Source: SHLQ01 sp964451305
GTDB taxonomy: Bacteria; Actinomycetota; Acidimicrobiia; Acidimicrobiales; SHLQ01
Direction: 5' to 3'
Assembly: GCA_964451305.1 (NCBI GenBank)
Contig: CAYVHV010000008.1
Span: 38,135 to 102,134 of the forward strand
DNA: 64,000 nucleotides
Within the stretch, counting starts at the first letter, position 1, and each line of letters begins with the position of its first letter. This document shows, piece after piece, positions 9,063 through 18,711 of this stretch. The position numbers and the translations under genes are program-made. The notes beneath the pieces are model-generated. The model searched no databases and was not told the origin of the DNA. It was given only the letters and a program-made list of their open reading frames with translations.

Positions 9063-9243
9063 GACATGCCCTTCGGTGGATTGGTCGGAAGCAGTGTTTC
9101 TGTCCCGATATAGAAAGCAACCTACTAAACGAGGCTGACATTCCGTTATTGCCGTACTCTCACGGTACCCGCGCTCGACCGAATGAGAACGGCGCGTATG
9201 GCTTAATTTCGCGAGAACAGCCGACCCAAGTAGGAGAGCTGAA

Positions 9244-10020
9244 ATGCACATTCAGGACAAAGTCATCGTGGTTACAGGCGCCGGGGCCGGCATCGGACGA
9301 GCACTGGCGACGCGTTTTGTCGCCGACGGGGCCAAGGCGGTCGTCGCTTCGGATATTGCGGCCGACCTCGATGCGGTGTCAGCTGAAATCGGCGCACAGG
9401 GCATCCGCGCCGATGTGTCACAAGAGGACAGCATTCGCGCACTCATCGACGAGACCGAAGAGCGGTTTGGCCCAATCGACCTGTTCGTCGCAAACGCAGG
9501 AATCGGCGGGACTCCTGGAGGTGCAGAAGTACCCGACGAAGACTGGCAACAGATCTGGGAGATCAACGTCATGCACCACGTGTGGGCTGCCCGCCACATG
9601 GTGCCCCGCTGGCAGGAACGAGGTGGGGGCTATCTGCTGACCACAGCTTCGGCCGCGGGACTGCTCTCCAATCTCGGTACGGCTCCGTACACGGTGACCA
9701 AACATGCAGCGGTAGCGCTCGCTGAATGGCTCTCCATCACCCACGCAGATGATGCCATCACCGTCTCGGTCTTGTGCCCCCAAGGCGTTCGCACCGCAAT
9801 GACCGAAGGTGACGACCCGGCCGTCACCAACGTCGTCGCCCAAGGACTCGTCGAGCCCGAAGACGTAGCCGACGCGGTGGTCGCCGGCCTCGATGCCGAG
9901 TCGTTCCTCATTCTGCCCCACCCCCAGGTCGCCGAGTACGTAAAGCACAAGGGCGCCGACATCGAGAGTTGGCTCGGCGCCATGCGGCGGCTCCAACGAA
10001 AGTTCTTCCCCACGAGCTGA
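9244..10020 (+). CDS. Short-chain dehydrogenase/reductase
   Basis: A classical NAD(P)-dependent SDR of 258 residues. It has TGAGAGIG (cofactor loop), DV near 60, NAG in VANAGIGG, a serine in TTASAAG and the YTVTK active-site pair. The acidic residue after the second strand (VASDIA) favours NAD(H). A strong GGAGAGCTGAA precedes the ATG. The substrate is unknown; the gene stands alone. Confidence 0.88.
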   Translation: MHIQDKVIVVTGAGAGIGRALATRFVADGAKAVVASDIAADLDAVSAEIGAQGIRADVSQEDSIRALIDETEERFGPIDLFVANAGIGGTPGGAEVPDEDWQQIWEINVMHHVWAARHMVPRWQERGGGYLLTTASAAGLLSNLGTAPYTVTKHAAVALAEWLSITHADDAITVSVLCPQGVRTAMTEGDDPAVTNVVAQGLVEPEDVADAVVAGLDAESFLILPHPQVAEYVKHKGADIESWLGAMRRLQRKFFPTS

Positions 10021-10116
10021 CCACGAGGTCTGCCAGCGAAGTATCAAGCCCGAGCATCGGCCCCTTGCTAGTGTCTTGGCTGGCGGAAACCACACAAACC
10101 CTATGGGGAGAGCCAG

Positions 10117-10455
10117 ATGAGCAAGTTTGATGACGTTGTCGACAAATGCGTAGTGCAGATGAAGGAACAGAAGATCCCGGTAAACCGAGAGCTGCTGGAA
10201 GCGATTACCAAGTCGCTCGGCCCATCGATTTACAAGCGTGACTCCATTCTCGTCGCCGCTGGCCAGAAGCAAGAGCTCGCGACCATCAAGAAGAACTTCC
10301 TCATCAAGAAGCTCGGTTGCGCCGATGACGCGAAGCTCGACAAGGCACTTGCGAAGGCAGTGACCAAGATCGGCAAGAGCCGACGTAACAAGATGCGCCC
10401 GGTCTTTTATTACCTCCTCGTGAAGGACCTCAAGAAAGAAAGCGTCTACGTCTAG
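10117..10455 (+). CDS. DUF2853 family protein
   Basis: A 112-residue, lysine-rich, helical protein matching DUF2853 across its whole length (MSKFDDVVDK start, LGPSIYKRDS, KKNFLIKKLG, VFYYLLVKDLKKESVYV end). Function is unknown in the family; it is small, soluble and basic. GGGGAGAGCC precedes the ATG. Its stop overlaps the convergent sigma-factor gene by 4 nt. Confidence 0.85.
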   Translation: MSKFDDVVDKCVVQMKEQKIPVNRELLEAITKSLGPSIYKRDSILVAAGQKQELATIKKNFLIKKLGCADDAKLDKALAKAVTKIGKSRRNKMRPVFYYLLVKDLKKESVYV

Positions 10456-11747
10456 ACGCCGTCCCCCGCTTCGCTAGATCTCGTTTGGCGCGGCCCGCCG
10501 CTACCACGATCATCCACGGGAACACACTCGAGTGTTGCCAGGCGTGAGTGCAAGAAGTCGTACTCCGCCGTCGATGGCTCGCAGTCCAATGCGTGCCGGT
10601 AGCTGCGTGCCGCGCCATCGCGATCGCCTAACCGTCGCAAAAACTCGGCGGTTGTGCTGTGCAGGTAGAGATATCCCTGCAACACGCCCTGAAGAGGCTC
10701 AAGCTCTGCGAGACCGGCTTCAACGCCTTGGGCATAGCTCACCGCAATCGCTCGATTGAGTTCGATGACGGGACTCGCATCGACGTGTCGTAGAAGATCG
10801 TACGTGCGAACCATCCGCTGCCAATCCGTGGCGTCGAAGGTGGGTGCGGTTGTGTGCAATGACGCGAGCAACGCCTGCAACCCAACAGCCCCCAACGGGC
10901 CGCGCTCCATTGCGCGTCCAAGAGCATTCAGGCCGTCCTTGATCTTGCGTTGGTCCCACTGTGTTCGATCTTGATCTTCGAGTAGTGCCGGCAATCCATC
11001 GACCCCAATGCGCGTCGACCGACGTGCGTCGGTGAGCAGAATTAGGGCATGTAGGCCGTGCACCTCAGAGTCTTCTGGGACGAGTTGCGTGAGGAGTTCG
11101 CTCAGCCAGATGGCCTCGTCACAGAGGTTGCCCCTCACCAACGCCTCGTCACCTCGTCCCGAATGCCCCTCGGTGAAGATCAGGTAGACCACGTGGAGGA
11201 CCGCAGCGAGACGGTCGCGCAGGACGCTCGCATCGACGGGATCGAACGGCACGCCCGCGGCACGAATCTTTCGCTTCGCCCTCGTAATTCGCTTGCTCAT
11301 CGCGTCGTCCCCAACGAGAAACCCGCGAGCGATCTGTTCGGTGGAGAGACCAGCGACGAGTCGCAACGTCAACGCGACCTGCGCTTCAAGATTGAGCGCG
11401 GGGTGGCAACAACCGAGCACGAGCGCGAGTTGTTCATCGACCAGCCCGCTCGTCGCTGGACGATCGGGGCCGCGCCTGGCCCTCACCTCCAACTGCGCCA
11501 GCTTGTCCTCATAGGACGCCGACCTGCGAATGACATCGAGCGCCTTGCGACGAGCGGTCGTGGTCAACCACGCTCCCGGCCTGTCGGGGAACGCCACGCT
11601 GTTTCCCCACGTCTTTCCCGCCTGTACAAACGCTTCCTGAGCACAATCCTCAGCGAGTTCAAGATCGCCGAAGTCACGCACCAAAATGGCCACCAGCCGT
11701 GACCATTCAGTGCGGAAGACCTCGTCGATCGTGTTCGTGTCGCTCAC
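10452..11747 (-). CDS. ECF42-type RNA polymerase sigma factor with C-terminal helical extension
   Basis: Region 2 is visible at residues about 8-75 (LAEDCAQEAF, PGAWLTTTARRKALD) and region 4 at about 105-170 (ALTLRLVAGLSTEQIARGFLV, KRITRAKRKI). About 250 further residues end in a TPR-like segment (FLRRLGDRDGAARSYRHAL). This long extension is the ECF42 signature and replaces an anti-sigma factor as the control element. Established knowledge pairs ECF42 sigmas with DGPF-domain proteins, and one lies immediately upstream in the same direction. Confidence 0.9.
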   Translation of the reverse strand: MSDTNTIDEVFRTEWSRLVAILVRDFGDLELAEDCAQEAFVQAGKTWGNSVAFPDRPGAWLTTTARRKALDVIRRSASYEDKLAQLEVRARRGPDRPATSGLVDEQLALVLGCCHPALNLEAQVALTLRLVAGLSTEQIARGFLVGDDAMSKRITRAKRKIRAAGVPFDPVDASVLRDRLAAVLHVVYLIFTEGHSGRGDEALVRGNLCDEAIWLSELLTQLVPEDSEVHGLHALILLTDARRSTRIGVDGLPALLEDQDRTQWDQRKIKDGLNALGRAMERGPLGAVGLQALLASLHTTAPTFDATDWQRMVRTYDLLRHVDASPVIELNRAIAVSYAQGVEAGLAELEPLQGVLQGYLYLHSTTAEFLRRLGDRDGAARSYRHALDCEPSTAEYDFLHSRLATLECVPVDDRGSGGPRQTRSSEAGDGV

Positions 11748-11766
11748 CGAATACGTTCGTCTCGGA

Positions 11767-12120
11767 TTAGGCGTCTGGGATCTCCATCACCGGGCGAACC
11801 TCGACAGACCCGTACGGTGCCGAAGGAATCTTCTCCGCCCACGCCAAGACCTCGTCAACGTTGTCCGCCTCGACGATATAGAACCCTCCGAGGACCTCTT
11901 TGGTCTCGGCGAACGGTCCGTCGGTGGTGATTCGTTTGCCGTCGCGAACCTGCACCGTGGTGGCCATAGCCGCAGGCAACAGCGCTTCGCCTCCGAGGTT
12001 CGCGCCGGCTTGGGTGAGCTCTTCGGTGAAGGCAAACCACTTCGGCATCTCCTCCATCATTTCCTCTTCACCCTGCGGTCCTGCATCTTCCGATGAGTAG
12101 AGGAGCAATGCGTATTTCAT
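11767..12120 (-). CDS. DGPF-domain (YCII-related) protein, partner of the ECF42 sigma
   Basis: A 117-residue ferredoxin-like YCII protein with the defining TDGPFAETKE motif and an N-terminal MKYALLLYSSED strand. I selected the ATG preceded by AGGAAAGGA at 7 nt; a TTG two codons earlier sits too close to that site. It lies 19 nt upstream of the ECF42 gene and is probably co-transcribed with it. DGPF proteins are the common targets or partners of ECF42 factors; their chemistry is not established. Confidence 0.88.
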   Translation of the reverse strand: MKYALLLYSSEDAGPQGEEEMMEEMPKWFAFTEELTQAGANLGGEALLPAAMATTVQVRDGKRITTDGPFAETKEVLGGFYIVEADNVDEVLAWAEKIPSAPYGSVEVRPVMEIPDA

Positions 12121-12230
12121 GTCCAATTCCTTTCCTGAGGCCAGCTCAGATCATGTGTCTTCATAGTCACGACGAATAGCCCAACCCAACGCGGACACTT
12201 CGGCAGAAAACTCTCACCACTGGCGAAGAC

Positions 12231-13586
12231 TCAAATGACCGGAACCTCGGCCATTGCTTCGGCAATCGTGTCGTCGGAGAGGTCGTAGTCGACCATCTCG
12301 CCAGACAAGAACGCCTCATAACTCGCAAGATCGAGATGCCCGTGTCCGCACAAGGCGGTCAGGATGACCGTCTCTTCTCCGGTCTCTTTCGCCTTGTTGG
12401 CCTCACGGATCGCAGCGGCGATGGCATGGGTCGGCTCAGGCGCCGGAACGATTCCTTCGGTCTTGGCAAACTGAAGGGCGCTTGAGAAACACTCGTTCTG
12501 GCCGACCGAGATCGCTTCGACGAGCCCGAGCTCATAGATGTGACTCACCAGCGGGGCCATACCGTGGTACCGAAGGCCACCAGCATGGATTGGGTCCGGC
12601 ACAAAGTTATGACCGAGCGTGTGCATCTTCATCAGCGGTGTCATGCCGGCAGAATCGCCGAAGTCATAGCGGAACTCGCCCTTTGTCAGCGTCGGGCACG
12701 CCGCGGGCTCAACGCAGCGAATCGTGGGGTTCATATTTCCCAACATCTTCTCGCGAAGGAATGGAAACGACAGACCACCGAAGTTCGAACCGCCACCGGT
12801 GCAGCCAACGAGAACATCGGGAGTCTCCCCCGCCATCTCCAGCTGTAACAGCGCTTCTTCACCAATGATCGTCTGGTGCATCAACACGTGATTCAACACA
12901 CTTCCGAGCGCATAGCGCACGTCGTCGTGAGGCGCTGCCTCTCCGACCGCTTCAGAAATGGCAATTCCCAAGCTGCCGGTGTGATCGGGATTCTCCGCGA
13001 GCAACGAACGACCGTACTCGGTGACCTCCGATGGGCTCGGATGCACGGTTGCGCCCCAAATCTCCATCATCGTCTTTCGGTATGGCTTGGTCCGATAGCT
13101 CGCCGCTACTTGCCAAACCTCGCACTCCATATCGAACTGCGCGCATGCGAACGCGAGCGACGAACCCCACTGGCCAGCGCCGGTCTCTGTCGTCAGCTTC
13201 CTGACACCCGCCTTCGCGTTGTAGTACGCCTGCGGAACTGACGTGTTGGGTTTGTGCGAACCTGCCGGGCTGACGCCCTCGTACTTGTAGAAGATCTTTG
13301 CGGGCGTATCGAGGAGCTTCTCGAGACGGTGCGCCCGAAACAGCGGTGACGGGCGCCAGATCTTGTAGATGTCCTGAACTTCTTGAGGGATATCGATGTA
13401 GCTGTCCTGGGAGACCTCTTGCATGATGAGATCCATCGGAAACAGGGGCGCAAAATCCTCAGGACCAGCCGGTTCAAGTGTGCCCGGGTGAAGCGCCGGA
13501 GCAGGAGGTTCGGGCAGATCCGGGACGATATTGTACCACTGCGTCGGCATCTGATCTTCCGACAAGATGTACTTGTGCTGATCCAT
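12231..13586 (-). CDS. TrpB2-type tryptophan synthase beta chain
   Basis: A PLP-dependent fold-type II enzyme of 451 residues. The PLP lysine is K112 in AGSHKPNTS, with ETGAGQWG and the phosphate-binding loop CTGGGSNFGG. The N-terminal layout (PLFRAHRLEKLL) and length match TrpB2 rather than the roughly 400-residue TrpB1, and no trpA is adjacent. TrpB2 proteins can condense indole and serine to tryptophan but work without the alpha subunit, so the role may be indole salvage. GAGGAG precedes the ATG. Downstream of the RND gene but probably a separate unit (113-nt gap). Confidence 0.87.
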   Translation of the reverse strand: MDQHKYILSEDQMPTQWYNIVPDLPEPPAPALHPGTLEPAGPEDFAPLFPMDLIMQEVSQDSYIDIPQEVQDIYKIWRPSPLFRAHRLEKLLDTPAKIFYKYEGVSPAGSHKPNTSVPQAYYNAKAGVRKLTTETGAGQWGSSLAFACAQFDMECEVWQVAASYRTKPYRKTMMEIWGATVHPSPSEVTEYGRSLLAENPDHTGSLGIAISEAVGEAAPHDDVRYALGSVLNHVLMHQTIIGEEALLQLEMAGETPDVLVGCTGGGSNFGGLSFPFLREKMLGNMNPTIRCVEPAACPTLTKGEFRYDFGDSAGMTPLMKMHTLGHNFVPDPIHAGGLRYHGMAPLVSHIYELGLVEAISVGQNECFSSALQFAKTEGIVPAPEPTHAIAAAIREANKAKETGEETVILTALCGHGHLDLASYEAFLSGEMVDYDLSDDTIAEAMAEVPVI

Positions 13587-13699
13587 TTTTGGCTCCTCGG
13601 TGAATGAGAACCCGAGTCTCGCGGATCAGTAGTGTGACGCGCAACACATCTTTTCACCCGCGGCAGACCGCGCCGATCACGACGTGTTACTCATCGCCC

Positions 13700-16411
13700 C
13701 TAGGCGTTTGCGTCTTGGAACACCAGATCTTGCGGATCGGGAACCGCAGCTGCTTCTGCTGCCGCCTTGCGCAGCTTACGGCCACGACGCCACGGTGTCT
13801 GCACCTTGTCACGCAACCACTCGATACCGAGGTAGTAGTACGGGAACGACACGAGCACGAGGAACGTACTCGAGAGCAGGCCAAAGATGATCGTGAAGGC
13901 CAGCGCTTCCCAGAACGGATCCGAGAGGGCCAGAGGCAACAGTCCGCCGATGGTGGTGAGCGATGTTGCGACAAGTGGGCGGAAGCGGCGACGAATCGCC
14001 GTCGCGATCGCTTCTTTGCGATCCGCACCGAGGTCTCGTTCCTGGTTGGCGAAGTCGACCAGAAGGATCGTGTTGTTCACCGCGATACCAACGAGGCCGA
14101 GGACACCGAGCATCACGAAGAAGCTCAACGGGTTGCCCGTGATGAGCAATCCGCCGAAGAGCCCGAAGAAGCTGAACGGGATTGCCAAGAAGACGAGGAT
14201 CCACTGCAGGAGGCTTCGGAACTGCACGATGAGGAGCACGATGAGCGACAGCATTGCAATGCCGAATGCGATCGGTAGCGCAGCGAACGACTCTTGGTTC
14301 TGAGTTTCAAGGCCGAAGTCGAATTCGAGTGCAGCGGCTTCGAGACCGATGCCGGCAAGTTCAGCGTCTCCGTAGTTCGTCTCGAAGAACTCTTGGGCAG
14401 CTGCGGTCGTGCTCGTCACTTCACTGTTGTCGAACCGAGCGCGAACCTCGATGTAGCGGCGCCCGTCATCGCGAGCGACGACATCGTCGAGCGCAAGGTC
14501 GGTCTCAACAACGTTGAACGTGTCTCCACTACCAAGCTCAAGCGCTCGCCCGTCGAGATCGGCCCGAAGTACTTCGCCAGCAGCGGTGAGCGTTTCGATG
14601 TCGTCACCAAAGACCTGCATCGTGAAGGGGAACAACGCTTCAGGAGGCCCATTGCTCACAGCGGCAAACACCACGCGAGCGTCGGTGCGTGCATCGGCGA
14701 TCGGCACCAGATCCTCGACGAGCTCGTGCACTGTTGGACGACCACCGATCTCGGTGATGTCGTACTGAGCAAGCGCGCCCTGCTGGTCGCCCATGAAGAC
14801 ATAGCCCTGCACGAGCTCGCTTCCGAGAACGCTCTCTGCCTCTTGGTTGACCTCGAGTGCGATCTGCTTCGCATCATCGATGGTCGTGCCCGGTTCGTAG
14901 GTGATCTCGAGAGAGATCGCTGTCGAGTCGTTCGCTGGTGGGAAAATGTTGAACCCGACGTTCGGAGCAAATACCGCGAATCCAACTCCGGTCATCACGA
15001 TCGACAGCCCGACACCCAACAAGGCGATGATCATCCCCTTAGCACCACGAGTTTCAGGGAGCGAAGAGACCTTTTCAGCAAGCCATTCCTCGGCGCGAAC
15101 GAGCGGGCCCGCAGCCTTCGGCGCGGGAAGCGTGATGTAGCGAGCGGCGACGGGAATGAAGATCAGCGACAGCGTGAGCGAGATGATCAGCGACAGGATG
15201 ATCGTGATCGGAAGGATCCGGATGAACCCGCCGAGCACACCACCGATGATCAACATCGGAGCGAAGACGAGCACGGTCGTGAGGGTTCCCGAGAGGCTGG
15301 CCGACCCAACGCGGGTAATCGCCCGACGGATCGCCGCGAGATGGCCTTCGGGTGTGTTGCCATCGTCTTCTTCGCGGAACGCGTCGATCGACTCGGTAAT
15401 CACAATGGCATCGTCGACGAACAGGCCGAGCGCAAGGATGAGCGCGAACAGTGAGATCGTGTTCAACGTGATGCCCGCAAAGAACAGGGCACCTACGGAG
15501 GCAGCGAGCACGGTAGCGATGAAGAGCGCAGTGATGATCGACGCTCGCCACGAGATCAACAAGAGGGCAACGATGGCGACGACGATGACGCCGAGAAGCA
15601 CGTTGCTTTGAAGCGATGAGATCTGCATCTCGACAATCCGAGCGCCATCGATTGCGATGATCGCGTTGAAGTTCTCGGGGAGAAGCTCTCGCGTTTGATC
15701 CAGCGCTTCGTCGGTCGCGTCGCGAATTGCGATCGAATCGACGTCGGCGTTGGCCGTAATTCCGATCGCGATCGACGAACGAAACTCATTGCTGTCGTCG
15801 GTGAGCTGGTTGAAACTGGTCTCGAGTACGACCGCTTCGCCGGTCGCTGGGTTGATTCCCTCGTCGAAGAGCGCCTCGACGGTCGCCGAAGCAATGTCCG
15901 GGTGATCGATACCGGCAGCCAGCGCGTCGGCTGCAGCTTCGAGCTCGGCGCCGGTCGCATCGACGGGCCCAAAGACACCGATGAGCAGATCGTACTCGTT
16001 GAGGAACTTCGATGCATCGACCGATTGGGTGAACAACTGCGCGTCGGGGGGAAGATCAGTCTCGGCGATTACATCGTCGAGAATCGACGCACCTTCGACG
16101 CTGCTGATCGCTTCGTCGAGCGCCACGATGATCGAAAACGACGAGTCGCGGCTGAACGCCGTGACACCTTCGACACCGTCTTGCTCGAGGATTGCCTCGG
16201 TCAAGGGGAGGGTGACCTGTTCGTCGACGAGATCTTGATCGTCGACGAAGAAGCCGCCTGCAGCCACCGCGATTGGTACATCGACGGGAGGAAACCCTTC
16301 CCGAGGCAGGAAAACGAGGAATGACGCCGCCCCGAAGACCACGATGACCAGCCACAACCCGATCGACTGCAACGGCCGAGAGGCAAAAACGTTGACGAAC
16401 TTCGCAAGCAT
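13700..16411 (-). CDS. RND-family efflux permease (AcrB-like), compact
   Basis: A duplicated RND architecture: an N-terminal TM helix, an extracytoplasmic loop of about 250 residues, a TM block with GLFVDDAIVITES carrying the paired aspartates of the proton relay, then a second helix, loop and TM block. At 903 residues it is 100 or more shorter than typical AcrB proteins, mainly in the extracytoplasmic domains. No membrane-fusion or outer-membrane partner is encoded nearby, which fits a single-membrane cell. GGAGGG precedes the ATG. The substrate is unknown. Confidence 0.88.
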   Translation of the reverse strand: MLAKFVNVFASRPLQSIGLWLVIVVFGAASFLVFLPREGFPPVDVPIAVAAGGFFVDDQDLVDEQVTLPLTEAILEQDGVEGVTAFSRDSSFSIIVALDEAISSVEGASILDDVIAETDLPPDAQLFTQSVDASKFLNEYDLLIGVFGPVDATGAELEAAADALAAGIDHPDIASATVEALFDEGINPATGEAVVLETSFNQLTDDSNEFRSSIAIGITANADVDSIAIRDATDEALDQTRELLPENFNAIIAIDGARIVEMQISSLQSNVLLGVIVVAIVALLLISWRASIITALFIATVLAASVGALFFAGITLNTISLFALILALGLFVDDAIVITESIDAFREEDDGNTPEGHLAAIRRAITRVGSASLSGTLTTVLVFAPMLIIGGVLGGFIRILPITIILSLIISLTLSLIFIPVAARYITLPAPKAAGPLVRAEEWLAEKVSSLPETRGAKGMIIALLGVGLSIVMTGVGFAVFAPNVGFNIFPPANDSTAISLEITYEPGTTIDDAKQIALEVNQEAESVLGSELVQGYVFMGDQQGALAQYDITEIGGRPTVHELVEDLVPIADARTDARVVFAAVSNGPPEALFPFTMQVFGDDIETLTAAGEVLRADLDGRALELGSGDTFNVVETDLALDDVVARDDGRRYIEVRARFDNSEVTSTTAAAQEFFETNYGDAELAGIGLEAAALEFDFGLETQNQESFAALPIAFGIAMLSLIVLLIVQFRSLLQWILVFLAIPFSFFGLFGGLLITGNPLSFFVMLGVLGLVGIAVNNTILLVDFANQERDLGADRKEAIATAIRRRFRPLVATSLTTIGGLLPLALSDPFWEALAFTIIFGLLSSTFLVLVSFPYYYLGIEWLRDKVQTPWRRGRKLRKAAAEAAAVPDPQDLVFQDANA

Positions 16412-16541
16412 GGCGATCCCTCCAAGTTATCCCTCTGACTGTACGACGTTCAGAGGTTTCGCGGTCGGAGAACGGCTTGTGACAAATGGCCGGGAACAAT
16501 CCGATCCGAAAAGCGTTGCGAGCGCTGAACCGCTGAATTGC

Positions 16542-17519
16542 TTACGGCGCCAACATTTCAATGGCCTCGCTATCACTCGTTCCAGAGCCCGGAACGATCG
16601 CAATCGCAGCCGTATCGACTCCAGCGTCGAGGTACGCGGTGATCTTTGCCTTGCACTCGTCCGCGCTGCCGTGGATCACGAGTTGATCGATGACATCGTC
16701 GCCGATCGCCCCCATTGCGGCCTTGCGATCTCCAGCGGCCCACAAGTCCCAGTGCTCGGTGAGCGCATCGGTACGCCCCATCCATTCATGGAACGCCCGA
16801 TACACCGGGACATTCACGTAGACGCCCATCAAGAAGCGAGCGATGTTCCTCGCCGTCTCCGCGTCCTCTGTGGGGATAACGAATAATCGGGCAGCGATCT
16901 CCGCATCGGGATTTTCGCCACGAACGATCGGGACGATCGTCTCAAGGTCCGTTGGCGCTAGCCAGTTGAGGATCGCTCCGTCGGCCTCTCGACCGGCCAT
17001 CTTCAACATGCCTTGGCGAAGTGCCGCCACAAGAATCTTTGGTTGCTCCTCGACATTTGCCATCAAGCGGAAGCCTTTGATGTCGAACGTGTCGTAGGTT
17101 TCGGTGACTTTTTCTCCGGTCAACGCGACGCGAAGAAAGCGAACGAGGTCCCTCGTGCGCTTGTACGGCTCTGAGAACTCGACCGCGTTCCAGTTCTCGA
17201 CGATCACGTTCGACGATGTCCCGATCCCGGCGACGAAGCGACCCGGCGCAGCTTCACACATACCGGCAACGGTCTGAGCCATCAGCGCAGGACCTCGGGT
17301 GAAGGCGGGGAGGATGGCGGTACCAAGGCGCATCGACGGCGCCCACTGCGAACCGAGCAACAAAGGTGACAATCCATCGACACCCATGGCTTCAGCCGAC
17401 CAGAGGTCGGTGTAACCCGCTGCTTCGAGTTGTTCTATCTGCGAACGCTGCGCGTGGAGAGGCCCGTCGTTCAACGGCACGGTCATGCCCCATCGACGAG
17501 GGTGCGGGGAATCGACCAT
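16542..17519 (-). CDS. LLM-class (probably F420-dependent) oxidoreductase
   Basis: A luciferase-like TIM barrel of 325 residues: WGMTVPLND start, YTDLWSAEAMG near 40, RLGTAILPAFTRGP near 65, and GRFVAGIGTSSNVIVENWNA near 93. This pattern is typical of actinobacterial F420-using members rather than FMN luciferases. The F420 assignment is inference, supported by cofC at 50.4 kb. The start overlaps the stop of the upstream YqeY gene by 1 nt. The substrate is unknown. Confidence 0.82.
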   Translation of the reverse strand: MVDSPHPRRWGMTVPLNDGPLHAQRSQIEQLEAAGYTDLWSAEAMGVDGLSPLLLGSQWAPSMRLGTAILPAFTRGPALMAQTVAGMCEAAPGRFVAGIGTSSNVIVENWNAVEFSEPYKRTRDLVRFLRVALTGEKVTETYDTFDIKGFRLMANVEEQPKILVAALRQGMLKMAGREADGAILNWLAPTDLETIVPIVRGENPDAEIAARLFVIPTEDAETARNIARFLMGVYVNVPVYRAFHEWMGRTDALTEHWDLWAAGDRKAAMGAIGDDVIDQLVIHGSADECKAKITAYLDAGVDTAAIAIVPGSGTSDSEAIEMLAP

Positions 17520-17974
17520 TAACTCAGCGCCTGACCGATAGCGGCAGATACTGCCCGCCCATCGGCACGGCCCGCAGCCTTTGCCATCACCTCTTTGATC
17601 GCCTTGCCCATGTCTTTCTTCGACGTGTAGCCACCATTAGCGATGACGCTGGCAACGAGCTCATCGAGTTCTTCAGGCGAAAGCGGTTCAGGGAGGTACG
17701 CCTGGAGCACCTCCCGCTCATCGACCTCATTCTGGTAGCGGTCGGTTTCACCAGCTCCCACGTAGATCTCGGCAGCCTCGGTGCGTTGTTTGACCTGGCT
17801 TGCAATGATCGCAAGAACTTGCTCATCGGAAAGCGCCTCTGCCCCCTCGGCAGCCTCGGCTGTTTTCACGGCGGTGAGCACCGCTCGCAAGGTCGTCTTT
17901 TTCACATCGTCGCCAGCCTTCATGGCTGCAACGAGGTCGGTCTGAATCGTGTCCGCTAGTCCCATGGCAGTCAT
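17519..17974 (-). CDS. GatB/YqeY-domain protein
   Basis: A YqeY-type helical protein of about 150 residues with the family signatures RAVLTAVKTAE, QVKQRTEAAEIY, EREVLQAYLPEPLSPEEL and the C-terminal MGKAIKEVMAKAAGRADG segment shared with GatB tails. Its role is uncertain; related domains bind tRNA. I chose the ATG giving MTAMGLAD; another ATG three codons later is equally possible, while an earlier in-frame start at 17992 lacks support. Coupled to the downstream LLM gene. Confidence 0.88.
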   Translation of the reverse strand: MTAMGLADTIQTDLVAAMKAGDDVKKTTLRAVLTAVKTAEAAEGAEALSDEQVLAIIASQVKQRTEAAEIYVGAGETDRYQNEVDEREVLQAYLPEPLSPEELDELVASVIANGGYTSKKDMGKAIKEVMAKAAGRADGRAVSAAIGQALS

Positions 17975-18025
17975 CGTTGCACACGAACCCACCCAATGTG
18001 GATGTTGGACGACGCGGACCGCTCG

Positions 18026-18355
18026 TTAGGCCACAGCCGTGACACTCGTGGATCGGCTGGGGTCGGAGACGATGGAGGTCATATCGATAAGCGCAGTTGC
18101 ATCTTCGTCAACGGTGTCCTCGGCGCTACCCGCCCGGACGTCGTTCTCGATCTGGCGCTCGGTTTCGTGGGAATCGTCTCCTACGAAGAACCGAAGCAGC
18201 CGCACGAGCGGCCTCTCCCAGTCTCGATCCAACGTCGAATCGATCAGGTGCCAATCGGCCACCATCTCGATCGTTGGGGTGATGTGTTGACGTAATCGCT
18301 CGGCCGTTTCGCTGTCGCTTCGGCTTGGGCCCGTTCGATGGGTGCTGTCCTGCAT
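18026..18355 (-). CDS. Hypothetical protein (109 aa)
   Basis: The frame is acidic and has a helical core (ADWHLIDSTLDRDWERPLVRLLRFFVGDD) that reads like real protein; the extension upstream of this ATG is arginine-rich and shadow-like. The ribosome-binding site is weak and I recognise no family. It may be a genuine lineage-specific gene or a chance frame. Confidence 0.4.
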   Translation of the reverse strand: MQDSTHRTGPSRSDSETAERLRQHITPTIEMVADWHLIDSTLDRDWERPLVRLLRFFVGDDSHETERQIENDVRAGSAEDTVDEDATALIDMTSIVSDPSRSTSVTAVA

Positions 18356-18711
18356 TGTTCGTACCGTTCTTCCCGCTCGTTCTTCTCGTTTCGTGTCCAG
18401 CCGGATACATACATGGCTATTCCGAGGCGTTGTGCTCTGACGTGCCAATGTCCGTATCGGCCGTACGTGAACGGTTGTGAGCAATTTTGCACTAAATCCT
18501 GCGACGCTCCGTCCGGTGTAGGGCTACGGACTTACGCGATTTTCAATCCGGTAGTTCGAACGGCGCAGCAGGATGTGTCCCGAACGGGGAAGTTCTGCTC
18601 GTTTTGGACGTTGTATGTAAAAAATGAACAACGTAGGAAGCCCTGCGGAATGTTCGCACAACCCCAGGAAGGAAAAGGCGCAGTGTCACACCCCTTGTTC
18701 ATACTGATCTC
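18356..18711. other. Gene-poor intergenic stretch with an inverted repeat
   Basis: No convincing coding frame here. Base composition drops towards AT between about 18530 and 18660. A perfect 7-bp inverted repeat (ACGTTGT/ACAACGT, 13-nt A-rich loop) lies at 18608-18634, about 80 nt before the next gene, and CATACT at 18700-18705 sits where a -10 box for a leaderless transcript starting at 18712 would be. Both are only suggestive. Confidence 0.4.

Noticed and set aside
12231..13586. Canonical tryptophan synthase beta subunit (TrpB1)
   Set aside because: The extended N-terminus, 451-residue length and lack of trpA or other trp genes point to TrpB2.
14294..15454. A 386-codon frame antisense to the RND gene
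   Set aside because: It has shadow composition, and the RND proton-relay motif lies on the opposite strand.
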